Below, in pieces: positions 56,064 through 64,000 of a DNA stretch of 64,000 nt (the first letter of the stretch is position 1; each line of letters begins with the position of its first letter). Position numbers and translations under genes: made by a program. The stretch spans positions 186,001 to 250,000 of the forward strand of contig NZ_QIRF01000001.1 of the NCBI RefSeq assembly GCF_003332825.1, given 5' to 3'. Source of the stretch: Dyella sp. C9. Its GTDB lineage: Bacteria; Pseudomonadota; Gammaproteobacteria; Xanthomonadales; Rhodanobacteraceae. The notes under the pieces are model-generated. The model had not been told where the DNA came from. It searched no databases and saw only the letters and a list, made by a program, of their open reading frames with translations.

Positions 56064-59000
56064 GGACGGGTTCTCCAAGCAGGGATTCGGGATTCGTCTG
56101 GGCCTGCTCGCGGCCGTGCACGATGCTGAAGATCACCGGCACGAACAGCAGGGTGGCGAAGGTGGCGAACAGCAGGCCGCCGATCACGGCACGGCCCAGC
56201 GGCGAGTTCTGTTCCTGGGTGAGGGCCATCGGCAGCATGCCGATGATCATCGCCAGCGCGGTCATGCAGACCGGGCGGAAGCGGGTGAAGCCGGCCTCCA
56301 GTGCGGCCTTCATTGCATCGCCGTGTTCGGCAAGCCGTTCGCGGCAGAAGCTCACCACCAGAATGGAGTTGGCGGTGGCCACGCCCATGCACATGATGGC
56401 GCCGGTCAACGCGGGTACCGAAAGCGTGGTGTGCGAGAGGAACAGCATCCACACGATGCCGGCCAGCGCCGCGGGCAGGGCGGTGATGATCACGAACGGA
56501 TCCAGCCACGACTGGAAGTTCACCACGATCAGCAGGTAGATCAGCACGATGGCACCGACCAGGCCGAACAGCAGGCCGCCAAAGGCTTCGTTCATGGTGC
56601 CGGCCTGTCCATGCAGGCTCACCAGCGTGCCGCGCGGACGCGACCTGGCGAAGTCGTTGAGCACCTTCTGCACGTCGCTGGCCACGGCGCCGAGGTCGCG
56701 GTCCTGCACCGAGGCGTAGATGTCGAACGAGGGCATGATGTTGTAGTGCGTGACCACCGCCGCGCTGGGTACGCGGGTGAAGGTGGCCAGGCCGCCGAGC
56801 ACCTGGCTCGCGCCCTTGCCGGCCGGCGTCACCGGCAGGCTGGCGATGTCGGCCATGCTGTCCATCTTGTACTGCGGCGTGGCGGCCACGATCGGGTAGG
56901 ACACGCCATTCTTCGGATTGAGCCAGAACGTCGGCGCCACCTGCGAGCTGCCGGCCAGCGAGGCCACCATGCTGTTGGTGACGTCGCGCTCGGTCACGCC
57001 AAGCTCATCGGCGCGGGTGCGGTTCACCGTGACGTCGAGCTGCGGGTAACTGGTGCTCTGCTGCAGGCGCACGTCGGCGATGCCGGGCACTTCGCGCAGG
57101 CGCTGCATGATCTTCGTGGCGTAAGCCTCGTTGGCAGCGAGGTCGCGGCCGGCGATGGTCACATCCAGCGGCGCCGGCGCGCCGAAGTTGAGGATCTGCG
57201 AGCTCATGTCGGCCGGCAGGAAGGCGAACTGGGTACCCGGGAATTCGCGCGGCAACAACGCACGCAGCTTGCGCACATAGTCGGCGGTGGGCGCGTGGCC
57301 TTCCTTCAGCTCGATCTGGATGTCGCCATCCTGCGGGCCGATGGTGCCGCTGGAGTTGTAGACCATGTTCACGCCGGACAGCGGCAGGCCGATGTTGTCG
57401 ATGATGGTGTCCAGCTGATCCGGCGGAATCACCTTGCGGATTGCCGCCTCGACGCGATCGAACTCCGCGGCCGTTTCTTCCACGCGGGTGCCCATGGGTG
57501 CCCGCACGTGCAGGGCGATCGCGCCGGCATCGACATCGGGGAAGAAATCCCGGCCGAGGAACGGCACCAGCGCGAACGAAGCCAGCACGAAACCGAGGAA
57601 GCCGAGCACGAAGCGGCGGCGATGGGTGAGCGCCACCGTGAGCGTCGCATGGTAGACGTCGCGTATCTGGGCAAAGCGATGCTCGAAGCCCTGCTGGAAA
57701 TTCACCAGCGCGGCCACCAGCGCACTGCGCTTGCGCGGCAGGTGCTGGTCGCCCTCGTGATGATTGAGGTATGCGTCTTCCGGATGGTCGCCCGGGCCTT
57801 TCTCGGTGTGGTGGGGCTTGAGCAGGTACATCGCCATGGTCGGCACCAGCGTGCGCGACAGCACGAACGAGGACGCCATGGCGAAGATCACCGCCAGCGC
57901 CATCGGGCGGAACAGGAAGCCGGCGATGCCGTTGAGCATGAACATCGGCACGAACACGATGCAGATGCACAGCAGCGAGACGAAGGCCGGCGTCACGATC
58001 TGCCTGGCGCCGTCCATGATGGCCGTGTGCACGTCCTTGCCCTGTTCGAGATGCCAGTTGATGTTCTCGATGGTCACCGTGGCATCGTCGACCAGGATGC
58101 CCACCGCCAGCGCGAGACCGCCCAGGGTCATCACGTTGAGCGTCTGGCCGGAGGCCGAGAGCAGCGCGATGGCGGACAGGATCGCCAGCGGAATCGACAC
58201 CGCGATGATCACGGTGGAACGCCAGCTGCCCAGGAACACCAGGATCATCACCGAGGTGAGCAGGGCGGCGATGATGCCCTCGCGCGCCACCGAAGTGATC
58301 GCCGACTTCACGAAGGTGGACTGGTCGCTCAGCAGCGACACCTTCAGCGAGTCGGGCAGCGATTCCTTCACCAGCGGCATCAGGTTCTTGATGCCCGAGA
58401 CCACGGCGAGGGTGGACGCATCGCCCACCTTCAGCGCCGGCATCAGCACCGCGCGCCGGCCATCCACGCGCACGATGTTGGTCTGCGGTGCCGCGCCGTC
58501 GCGCACATGGGCCACGTCGCCGAGGGTGATGGTGGCGCCGTGCACGGTCTTCACCGGCAGCTGGTTCAGCTCGTCGATCGCCTCGGGGCTGTTGTTGAGC
58601 TGCACGTGGTATTCGTAGGTGCCGATCTTGGCGGTACCCACCGGGATGATCTGGTTCTGCGCCGCCAGCGCGTTGCTCACGTCCTGCGCCGACAAGCCGT
58701 TCGCGGCCAGTGCGCGCGGATCCAGGTCCAGCGTCACCTGGCGCGCGGCACCGCCATAGGGTGTGGGCACCGCCACGCCGGGCACCGAGGTGAGCATCGG
58801 GCGCATGATGTTCAGGCCAAGGTCGAGGATCTTCGCCTCGGACAGCTTGCTGCTCGACAGCGCCATCTGCAGGATCGGCACGGTCGAGGCGTTGTAGTTG
58901 AGGATCAGCGGTGGCGTGATGCCCGGTGGCATCTGCTTGAGCACCGTCTGCGAGATCGAGGTGACCTGCGCCGTGGCGGTGCGGATGTCCACCCCCGGCT

Positions 59001-59292
59001 GGAAGAAGATCTTGACGATGCCCATGCCCGGCAGCGACTGCGACTCGATGTGCTCGATGTTGTTGACCGAGGTGCTGAGCTGGCGCTCGTAGTAGTACAC
59101 CACGCGGCCGGACATCTGGTCGGGGGGCAGGCCGTTGTAGGTCCACACCACGCTGATCACCGGGATGCCGATGTTCGGGAAGATGTCGGTGGGCGTGCGC
59201 AGCGCCGCCAGCGGACCGGCGATCAGGATGAGCACCGCCAGCACGATGAAGGTGAGCGGTCGCGAGAGGGCAATGCGGACTAGGCCAAGCAT
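56053..59292 (-). CDS. RND efflux pump inner-membrane transporter
   Basis: The 1079-residue proton-driven pump. Twelve transmembrane helices are expected; the first, PLTFIVLAVLILIAGPLAAL, and a porter-domain motif GPLAALRTPTDIFPNIGIPV are family-typical. The proton-relay Asp pair is present in LVDDATVTIENI, and GVATANSILVVSF lies in helix 11. Sequence style is nearer the hydrophobe/amphiphile group with unusual loops than to heavy-metal pumps, so substrates cannot be set. ATG at 59292 is preferred; 59313 is alternative. First gene of the pump-adaptor-channel operon; a two-component system of the same direction lies upstream past the repeats. Confidence 0.94.
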   Translation of the reverse strand: MLGLVRIALSRPLTFIVLAVLILIAGPLAALRTPTDIFPNIGIPVISVVWTYNGLPPDQMSGRVVYYYERQLSTSVNNIEHIESQSLPGMGIVKIFFQPGVDIRTATAQVTSISQTVLKQMPPGITPPLILNYNASTVPILQMALSSSKLSEAKILDLGLNIMRPMLTSVPGVAVPTPYGGAARQVTLDLDPRALAANGLSAQDVSNALAAQNQIIPVGTAKIGTYEYHVQLNNSPEAIDELNQLPVKTVHGATITLGDVAHVRDGAAPQTNIVRVDGRRAVLMPALKVGDASTLAVVSGIKNLMPLVKESLPDSLKVSLLSDQSTFVKSAITSVAREGIIAALLTSVMILVFLGSWRSTVIIAVSIPLAILSAIALLSASGQTLNVMTLGGLALAVGILVDDATVTIENINWHLEQGKDVHTAIMDGARQIVTPAFVSLLCICIVFVPMFMLNGIAGFLFRPMALAVIFAMASSFVLSRTLVPTMAMYLLKPHHTEKGPGDHPEDAYLNHHEGDQHLPRKRSALVAALVNFQQGFEHRFAQIRDVYHATLTVALTHRRRFVLGFLGFVLASFALVPFLGRDFFPDVDAGAIALHVRAPMGTRVEETAAEFDRVEAAIRKVIPPDQLDTIIDNIGLPLSGVNMVYNSSGTIGPQDGDIQIELKEGHAPTADYVRKLRALLPREFPGTQFAFLPADMSSQILNFGAPAPLDVTIAGRDLAANEAYATKIMQRLREVPGIADVRLQQSTSYPQLDVTVNRTRADELGVTERDVTNSMVASLAGSSQVAPTFWLNPKNGVSYPIVAATPQYKMDSMADIASLPVTPAGKGASQVLGGLATFTRVPSAAVVTHYNIMPSFDIYASVQDRDLGAVASDVQKVLNDFARSRPRGTLVSLHGQAGTMNEAFGGLLFGLVGAIVLIYLLIVVNFQSWLDPFVIITALPAALAGIVWMLFLSHTTLSVPALTGAIMCMGVATANSILVVSFCRERLAEHGDAMKAALEAGFTRFRPVCMTALAMIIGMLPMALTQEQNSPLGRAVIGGLLFATFATLLFVPVIFSIVHGREQAQTNPESLLGEPVHVA

Positions 59293-59550
59293 GGGGCGAT
59301 TCCGAGGCAGCATCGGCGCGCACGGCGCCGCGGCGTGACGGCCAGGCCGTCACATCGAAGGGACAAGGCGGGTAGCGACTATCAGCGGGGCGGTCCGGAA
59401 CCGCGCGGAATGCAGCGGCAGGTCGTCATGGCTCGACTCGAAGGCAGGGCAGGGCCCGATGTGGCCATCTTCGCAAGGCAATCTTGTGGAAACCTTTTGG
59501 AACGCTGAAAGCTTGCTGTGTGGGTGGAATCGGGTGTCCCTTGGGCGAAG

Positions 59551-59630
59551 GAATCCTTCTCCGTTCGGGAGAAGGTGCCCGTCCCACAGGGACTACCTTC
59601 GGGTCGCAGCGGATGAGGGTGCGGGCGGGG
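59551..59630 (-). repeat. Dispersed CTACCTTCGG repeat, copy R5
   Basis: Has CCTTCTCCGTTCGGGAGAAGG, then exact core ACTACCTTCGGGTCGC (59592-59607) and AGCGGATGAGGGTGCGG. The spacer 59314-59550 upstream of it shows no supportable gene. Confidence 0.65.
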
Positions 59631-59647
59631 CGCCGGGTTTGAGGCTA

Positions 59648-59770
59648 GTCCGTACCCTCACCCCAACCCCTCTCCCGAAGGGAGAGGGGCTTTCTGCGCA
59701 GGCTAATGAACGAAGGAACCCTTCTCCCTTCGGGAGAAGGTGCCGGTAGGCGGATGAGGGTGCGGGCGGA
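59648..59770 (-). repeat. Dispersed repeat unit R6, without the ACTACC core
   Basis: Contains CCCTCACCCCAACCCCTCTCCCGAAGGGAGAGGGG and CCCTTCTCCCTTCGGGAGAAGG hairpins with GGCGGATGAGGGTGCGGGCGG, the same flanks as R5. Confidence 0.6.
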
Positions 59771-59814
59771 GCGAGATGATGAAGTCGGCGCAACGATTCA
59801 CTCTTGCGCAGGTG

Positions 59815-59890
59815 CCGCACCCTCACCACCGTAAAGGTGGCAATGTCCCAACCCCTCTCTCACGGAAACTACCTTCGGGTCGCCACAGTG
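59815..59890 (-). repeat. Dispersed CTACCTTCGG repeat, copy R7
   Basis: CGCACCCTCACCACC, CCCAACCCCTCTCTCACGG and the exact core ACTACCTTCGGGTCGC (59868-59883), ending just before the stop of the sensor kinase gene. Confidence 0.65.
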
Positions 59891-59900
59891 AAAGTGGCTT

Positions 59901-61322
59901 TCAGGCAGCCTCTGCCGCCATGCGAATACGCACCAGCAAGCCGCGCCCCATCGGTGACTCCCGTAACTCGATCGATGCGTCATGCAGCTCGATCGCACGC
60001 TGCACGATACTCAGGCCCAGGCCGAAGCCGCGCGTGGCGCTTTCCACTTCGCGGTGGAAACGCTTGAACACGGCCTGCCGGCGGTCCTCGGGAATGCCCG
60101 GGCCGTTGTCGCAGATGTCGATCACCGCCACACTGCCCTCGCGGCGGATGGCGACCTCGACCTGGCCTTCGGCTTCGGTATAACGCAGTGCGTTCTCGAT
60201 CAGGTTGCGGAACATCGCCGTGAGCGCCACCTCGTGGCCGAGCACGTACAGCGGCGCGTCGTCGTGGTTGAGACTGAAGGCGATGTCCTTTTCGGCGATC
60301 AGCGGCGCCAGCTCCTCGATCACCTCGATGGCGATGCGCGCCAGGTCGAGTCGCGTGCGCTGCTGCGAGGCGGCGCCGGCTTCCAGCCGCGCCATGGCGA
60401 GGATCTGCTCGATGCGCCGCCCCAGCCGCGCCATGCTCTGCTGGGCGTTGCGCACGGTGAATTCGATTTCGGCCGGGTCGTCCGAGATCATCGCGCTTTC
60501 CAGGTGGATCATGGTCGCCGCCAGTGGCGTGCGCAGTTCGTGCGCCACGTCGGTGGCAAAGCGGTGTTCGCGGTCGAGCGCGTCCTCCAGCCGCTCCAGC
60601 TGCTGGTTGAGGGCCACGATCAACGGCTTGATCTCGCCCGGCGCATAGTCGGCCGGCATGGGTTTGCGGCTTCCCGGCGTGCGACGGTCGAGCATCTCGG
60701 TGAGTATCGCGACCGGCCGCAGTCCGCGCTTCACGGCCAGGCTCACCAGCAGGGCGAGCAGTGGAAGGCCGATCAGCAAGGGCAGGGTGTGTTCGATCAC
60801 CAGGCCACGCGCGATGTCGACGCGGTTGTCCGAGCGCTCGGCGATGCGTATCACCAGGTTGGCGCGGTTCTGCAGGGTGAACGTGCGCCAGAGCTTTCCT
60901 TCCAGCTGGATGTCGCGGAAACCGCGTTCGTCCGACGTGGGCGGTGCGAGCGCAGCGAGGTTGGAGGTGGCGGCGATCAATTCGCCGTGCGGGTCATACG
61001 CCTGGAAACCCACCTCGGGCTCGTAGTTGTGCGGGTGCACCGACACCACCACGCCGTGGTGATGGCTGTCGCCGCTCTGCGCGATGTCGGGCAGGTCTGG
61101 ATCGCGCAGCGGCAGTTCGCCGTGGGCGATCAGCGTGCCCAGTGTGCGTCCGGCCTGGGCGAGGCGTCCGTCGAGCAACTCGTTCATCTCGCGCAGTTCG
61201 CGGCGATAGCTGATCCAGCCCAACGGGATCAGCACCACCACCATCACCGCGATAATGAGCAGGGTGAGGCGGGTGCGCAGGCTGGCCGGATGGGAGATGG
61301 CCCTTGTATTTCCCATGCTCAT
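59901..61322 (-). CDS. Sensor histidine kinase, QseC/PmrB-like
   Basis: A 473-residue membrane kinase with two transmembrane helices (about 20-38 and 177-197) around a periplasmic domain rich in His near residues 91-100 (GDSHHHGVV), then the H box FATDVAHELRTPLAA (phosphorylated His near 274), N box LIENALRYT, G1 DNGPGIP and G2 GFGLGLSIV. ATG at 61322 overlaps the regulator stop as ATGA. The signal is not known; genes downstream on the same strand encode an efflux pump, but 600 nt of repeats intervene. Confidence 0.94.
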   Translation of the reverse strand: MSMGNTRAISHPASLRTRLTLLIIAVMVVVLIPLGWISYRRELREMNELLDGRLAQAGRTLGTLIAHGELPLRDPDLPDIAQSGDSHHHGVVVSVHPHNYEPEVGFQAYDPHGELIAATSNLAALAPPTSDERGFRDIQLEGKLWRTFTLQNRANLVIRIAERSDNRVDIARGLVIEHTLPLLIGLPLLALLVSLAVKRGLRPVAILTEMLDRRTPGSRKPMPADYAPGEIKPLIVALNQQLERLEDALDREHRFATDVAHELRTPLAATMIHLESAMISDDPAEIEFTVRNAQQSMARLGRRIEQILAMARLEAGAASQQRTRLDLARIAIEVIEELAPLIAEKDIAFSLNHDDAPLYVLGHEVALTAMFRNLIENALRYTEAEGQVEVAIRREGSVAVIDICDNGPGIPEDRRQAVFKRFHREVESATRGFGLGLSIVQRAIELHDASIELRESPMGRGLLVRIRMAAEAA

Positions 61323-61984
61323 TGCGGCTCGCGTGGAATCATGTAGCCGATGCCGCGCACCGTGTGGATCACCTCGGCGCTCAGTTTGCGGCGCAGCCAG
61401 TGCACCTGTACCTCGATGGCGTTGCGCTCCACGATGGTGTCCAGTCCGTACACGGAATTCTCCAGGGTCTCCCGGCGCACGATACGTCCAGCGCGCTCCA
61501 TCAGAACGCGCAGCAGGGCGAACTCGCGGCGGGTGAGGGTGACCTTTTCGCCGCGGAACTCCACTTCGGCGGTGGCCAGGTTGAGCCGCAGGCCGCCCAC
61601 CTCCACCAGGTTGTCGGCCAACCCCTGGGTACGCCGGGTGAGCGAGCGGATGCGTGCGGCCAGTTCCCCCAGATGGAACGGCTTCACCAGGTAATCGTCG
61701 GCGCCCAGGTCCAGGCCGCGGATGCGCATCTCCAACGCATCGCGCGCGGTCATCACCAGCACGGGGGTCTTCACGCCGGAACGACGCGCCTCGGCCAGCA
61801 CTTCCAGGCCGTCCTTGCCGGGCAGGCCCAGGTCGAGCAGCACCAGGTCCACCGGGTCGCCGCGCAGCGCCTCGGTGGCCTCGCGCCCGTCGCGCAGCCA
61901 GGTGACGGCGTAGGACTGGTGCTCAAGCGCGTGCTTGATCGCCGCGCCAAGTTCGGCATCGTCTTCGACCAGCAGAATGTGCAT
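61319..61984 (-). CDS. OmpR-family response regulator
   Basis: A 221-residue regulator: receiver domain with acidic pair EDD at 7-9, phospho-Asp in VDLVLLDLGLPG (about residue 51), and Lys in LVKPFHLGELAAR, then a winged-helix DNA-binding domain (about 125-221) with TLTRREFALLRVLMERAGRI and the family end IHTVRGIGYMI. It precedes and overlaps the kinase gene, the usual qseBC/pmrAB order. No target site can be named from the sequence. Confidence 0.95.
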   Translation of the reverse strand: MHILLVEDDAELGAAIKHALEHQSYAVTWLRDGREATEALRGDPVDLVLLDLGLPGKDGLEVLAEARRSGVKTPVLVMTARDALEMRIRGLDLGADDYLVKPFHLGELAARIRSLTRRTQGLADNLVEVGGLRLNLATAEVEFRGEKVTLTRREFALLRVLMERAGRIVRRETLENSVYGLDTIVERNAIEVQVHWLRRKLSAEVIHTVRGIGYMIPREPQ

Positions 61985-62156
61985 GCCATACCACCCGTAT
62001 CGGCCTCGGGAGGGCCATGGCACATGCCACGCCCGCAGGCGCCATGATCCATCGCCATCCTTTTGTGGATCTTTTCCCGGCAGGGCCGGTCGCCGTCACG
62101 TTGGCGCGTGAGACGCGGCCAGTCAATGCATGGCATGTGGATACGAGGGCGTCGAC

Positions 62157-62188
62157 GCACAACGGCGGGCCTTGGCCCGCCGTTGTGC
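62157..62188. repeat. Perfect hairpin between the small secreted gene and the regulator
   Basis: A 15-bp perfect stem GCACAACGGCGGGCC / GGCCCGCCGTTGTGC with TT centre, no T-run. It lies 59 nt past the stop of the 62248-62550 gene on the minus strand and shares its core with the porin terminator at 50364. It may act as a terminator-like or REP-like element. Confidence 0.6.
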
Positions 62189-62247
62189 ACCCTGCGATGG
62201 CGCCGCGAAGGCGGCGCTGGAAAAACCTGTGTCGCCCTGCGCGTTTC

Positions 62248-62550
62248 TCAGGGCCCCTTGGCGAGCGCGGCGGTAAGGATCGCGTTACGCAGCTCCGCGT
62301 TGCTCATCGCGGTGCCTTCACTCTGGTTGATCGCCACGGCCTTCATCGACTGCGGCTTGAGCATGAGGTGACGCTGGATTTCCCAGTTGTCGGCCTGGCG
62401 CTGGGCCAGGGCAAAGTCTTCCGGTGAGTTGCCGACGAACCCGACCACGGCATAGCCGTTGAGATCGACGGTGTAGGTTTCTACGGCGTAAGCCTGGCCG
62501 GCACAGGCCAGGCCGAGCGCGATGACGGCGGGGAAGATCAGGCGCTTCAT
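62248..62550 (-). CDS. Small secreted protein of unknown function
   Basis: A 100-residue protein with a clear signal peptide (KRLIFPAVIALGLACAGQAYA, ending about residue 22). The mature part begins VETYTVDLNGYAVVGFVGN and has KAVAINQSEGTAMSNAEL; I recognise no family. GGAGTCCCC before the ATG at 62550 is a fair ribosome site, and longer in-frame readings up to 62694 only add unlikely sequence. Lies between the two-component system and nth. Confidence 0.72.
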   Translation of the reverse strand: MKRLIFPAVIALGLACAGQAYAVETYTVDLNGYAVVGFVGNSPEDFALAQRQADNWEIQRHLMLKPQSMKAVAINQSEGTAMSNAELRNAILTAALAKGP

Positions 62551-62700
62551 GGGGGGACTCCTACGGGGGTACTGTTCCGGGGGAGGCTCGACCTTAGGCC
62601 CTTGGGTTACTCGGCGCTTGATGAAGTTGCGCGAAACACTGAGGAAAGTGTGAGGCTTTGCGGCGCGAAACCCTTGGTCCGTGCCATTCGTCATGCTTCC

Positions 62701-63339
62701 CTATGCGGCAACCGTCTTGTCCTTGTAACGGCAAAGGTCGCGTATGACGCATTGCGGACAATCGGGTTTGCGCGCCTTGCACACGTAGCGGCCGTGCAGG
62801 ATCAGCCAGTGATGCGCGTCCTGCTTGAATTGGGCGGGTACCACCTTCTCCAGTTTGTCTTCCACCGCGCGCACGTCCTTGCCCGGCGCAAGGCCGGTAC
62901 GATTGGAGACGCGGAAGATGTGCGTGTCCACCGCGATGGTGGGATGGCCGAAGGCGGTGTTGAGCACCACGTTGGCGGTCTTGCGCCCCACGCCCGGCAG
63001 CGCCTCCAGCGCCTCGCGCGTGCGCGGCACCTCACCTTGGTACTGCTCGACCAGGATGCGACACAGCGCGATCACGTTCTTGGCCTTGCTGTTGAAAAGG
63101 CCGATGGTGCTGATGTACTGCTTGAGCTTCTCCTCGCCGAGGTCGAGGATGGCCTGCGCCGTATTAGCGACCGGATAAAGCTTTTTTGTCGCCTTGTTCA
63201 CGCCCACGTCGGTGGCCTGCGCGGAGAGCACCACCGCCACCAGCAGTTCGAACGGCGTGGTGTAGTTCAGTTCGGTGGTGGGGTGGGGATCAAGTTCGCG
63301 CAGGCGGGTGAACAGCTCGACGACGTCGGCCTTCTTCAC
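62701..63339 (-). CDS. nth: Endonuclease III
   Basis: Base-excision-repair glycosylase/AP lyase removing oxidised pyrimidines. The 212 residues hold the helix-hairpin-helix [14 protein letters not shown] with catalytic Lys, the Asp of [14 protein letters not shown], and the C-terminal [4Fe-4S] cysteines [17 protein letters not shown]. It overlaps the RnfB-like gene by 4 nt (ATGA), a pairing common in Xanthomonadales and enterics. Confidence 0.98.
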   Translation of the reverse strand: MKKADVVELFTRLRELDPHPTTELNYTTPFELLVAVVLSAQATDVGVNKATKKLYPVANTAQAILDLGEEKLKQYISTIGLFNSKAKNVIALCRILVEQYQGEVPRTREALEALPGVGRKTANVVLNTAFGHPTIAVDTHIFRVSNRTGLAPGKDVRAVEDKLEKVVPAQFKQDAHHWLILHGRYVCKARKPDCPQCVIRDLCRYKDKTVAA

Positions 63340-63944
63340 GTGGGCTTTCCTTGTTGCTTGGCACGTGCGCGGGCGAGCGCCGCGAGCACGGGGTTGGTCT
63401 CGGTGGCCGCAGCCACCTGCGCCTTGCGCGCGGCGAGCTCCGCATCGCGCCGTGCCTGCTCACCGGCGAGGCGCGCTTCGCGCCGCTGGAAATGCAGCCG
63501 GGCGGCGTCGGCATGGGCCGGATCGTTCACCTGGGCCAGCGGCATGGGTTCGAGCACGATGCAGTCGACCGGGCAGGCCGGCACGCACAGCTCGCAGCCG
63601 GTGCAGTCGTCGATGATCACGGTGTGCATCAGCTTGGCCGCGCCAACGATGGCATCCACCGGACAGGCCTGGATGCACTTGGTGCAGCCGATGCACTCGG
63701 CCTCCACCACGCGTGCGAGCATGCGTGGCTTCTCCACGCCATGCTCCGGGTCCAGCGGCAGCACCGGCAGATCCAGCAGCTCGGCGAGACGGGTGATGCC
63801 GGCGGTACCGCCCGGCGGGCACTGGTTGATCCCGGCCTCGCCGCGCGCGATGGCCTCCGCATAGGGCCGGCAGCCGTGGTAACCGCATTGTTCGCATTGC
63901 GTCTGCGGGAGCAGGGCGTCGATGCGGTCGGCTAGGGAGTTCAT
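63336..63944 (-). CDS. RnfB-like electron-transport ferredoxin
   Basis: A 202-residue iron-sulfur protein. The N-terminal part has the RnfB-type cluster site [16 protein letters not shown]...CPPGG, then a ferredoxin domain with [18 protein letters not shown] and [16 protein letters not shown], giving two [4Fe-4S] clusters, and a charged Ala/Arg-rich tail. The usual N-terminal membrane helix of RnfB is missing and no other rnf gene is near on the visible side, so it may be a soluble lone RnfB used by another redox partner. Start at 63944 is preferred over 63995. The last 56 nt of the window show no further gene start. Confidence 0.9.
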   Translation of the reverse strand: MNSLADRIDALLPQTQCEQCGYHGCRPYAEAIARGEAGINQCPPGGTAGITRLAELLDLPVLPLDPEHGVEKPRMLARVVEAECIGCTKCIQACPVDAIVGAAKLMHTVIIDDCTGCELCVPACPVDCIVLEPMPLAQVNDPAHADAARLHFQRREARLAGEQARRDAELAARKAQVAAATETNPVLAALARARAKQQGKPT

Positions 63945-64000
63945 GCCGTGCCAACGGCCTCCGTGGCTAAACAGGTTGCAGGCGGCGACCGGCATGGCCA

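Noticed and set aside
55969..59283. An open frame of about 1100 codons on the plus strand
   Set aside because: It is antisense to the RND pump, rich in Arg, His and Gly with no motifs, and only stays open because of the high GC content.

Overview
The window is about 64 kb of GC-rich bacterial chromosome. Several traits point to a gammaproteobacterium of the Xanthomonadales, probably Rhodanobacteraceae (Rhodanobacter, Dyella or a relative): the order miaA-hfq-hflX-hflK-hflC-DUF2065-purA, secreted S46 and M1 peptidases, a lone RnfB-like ferredoxin beside nth, GTAGGAGCGC-type palindromes, and many dispersed intergenic repeats. That placement is inference; there is no rRNA here. I see no prophage, IS element, CRISPR array, integrase or frameshifted gene. 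One tRNA (Leu, anticodon CAG) is present.

Layout. 1-5.2 kb: the 5' part of threonine dehydrogenase (tdh), a secreted glycosidase-like protein and a secreted S46 dipeptidyl peptidase. The last two genes share a duplicated leader. 5.2-13 kb: a Tat-exported beta-carbonic anhydrase, then the housekeeping run miaA, hfq, hflX, hflK, hflC, a DUF2065 gene and purA. 13-19 kb: an M1 aminopeptidase, repeat-rich spacer, and a two-CBM GH18 chitinase behind two NagR-like operators. 19-23 kb: gcvP with a tandem glycine riboswitch, then two small enzyme-like genes.

23.3-38.4 kb is a molybdenum island. napEDABC (periplasmic nitrate reductase) and fdhD lie on the minus strand, with a near-consensus ModE operator between them. 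On the plus strand a compact, mostly overlapping series encodes a divergent MoeA, a small conserved protein, the molybdate transporter ModABC, MoeA, MoaA, MoaC, MobA, MoaD and a three-domain MoaE-MoeB-rhodanese fusion. Together they import molybdate, build and mature the cofactor, and supply a molybdoenzyme.

38.4-42.8 kb: tRNA-Leu, rnr, rlmB, a small membrane protein, and a SugE-type exporter under a guanidine-II (mini-ykkC) riboswitch. 42.8-50.4 kb: a phosphate block, pstSCAB-phoU, with Pho-box-like sites before pstS and before a large porin; RNase T lies between them. 50.5-53.3 kb: a small secreted protein, a cytosolic-type beta-carbonic anhydrase and a SulP transporter, a probable CO2/bicarbonate unit. 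53.4-62 kb: a tripartite RND efflux system, repeats, and an OmpR-type two-component system. 62.2-64 kb: a small secreted protein, nth and the RnfB-like protein.

The most noteworthy items are the MoaE-MoeB-rhodanese fusion, the two divergent MoeA proteins in one operon, the ModE operator at nap, the guanidine-II and glycine riboswitches, the NagR-like sites at the chitinase, the duplicated leader, and a dispersed repeat family with a nearly invariant 16-nt core.
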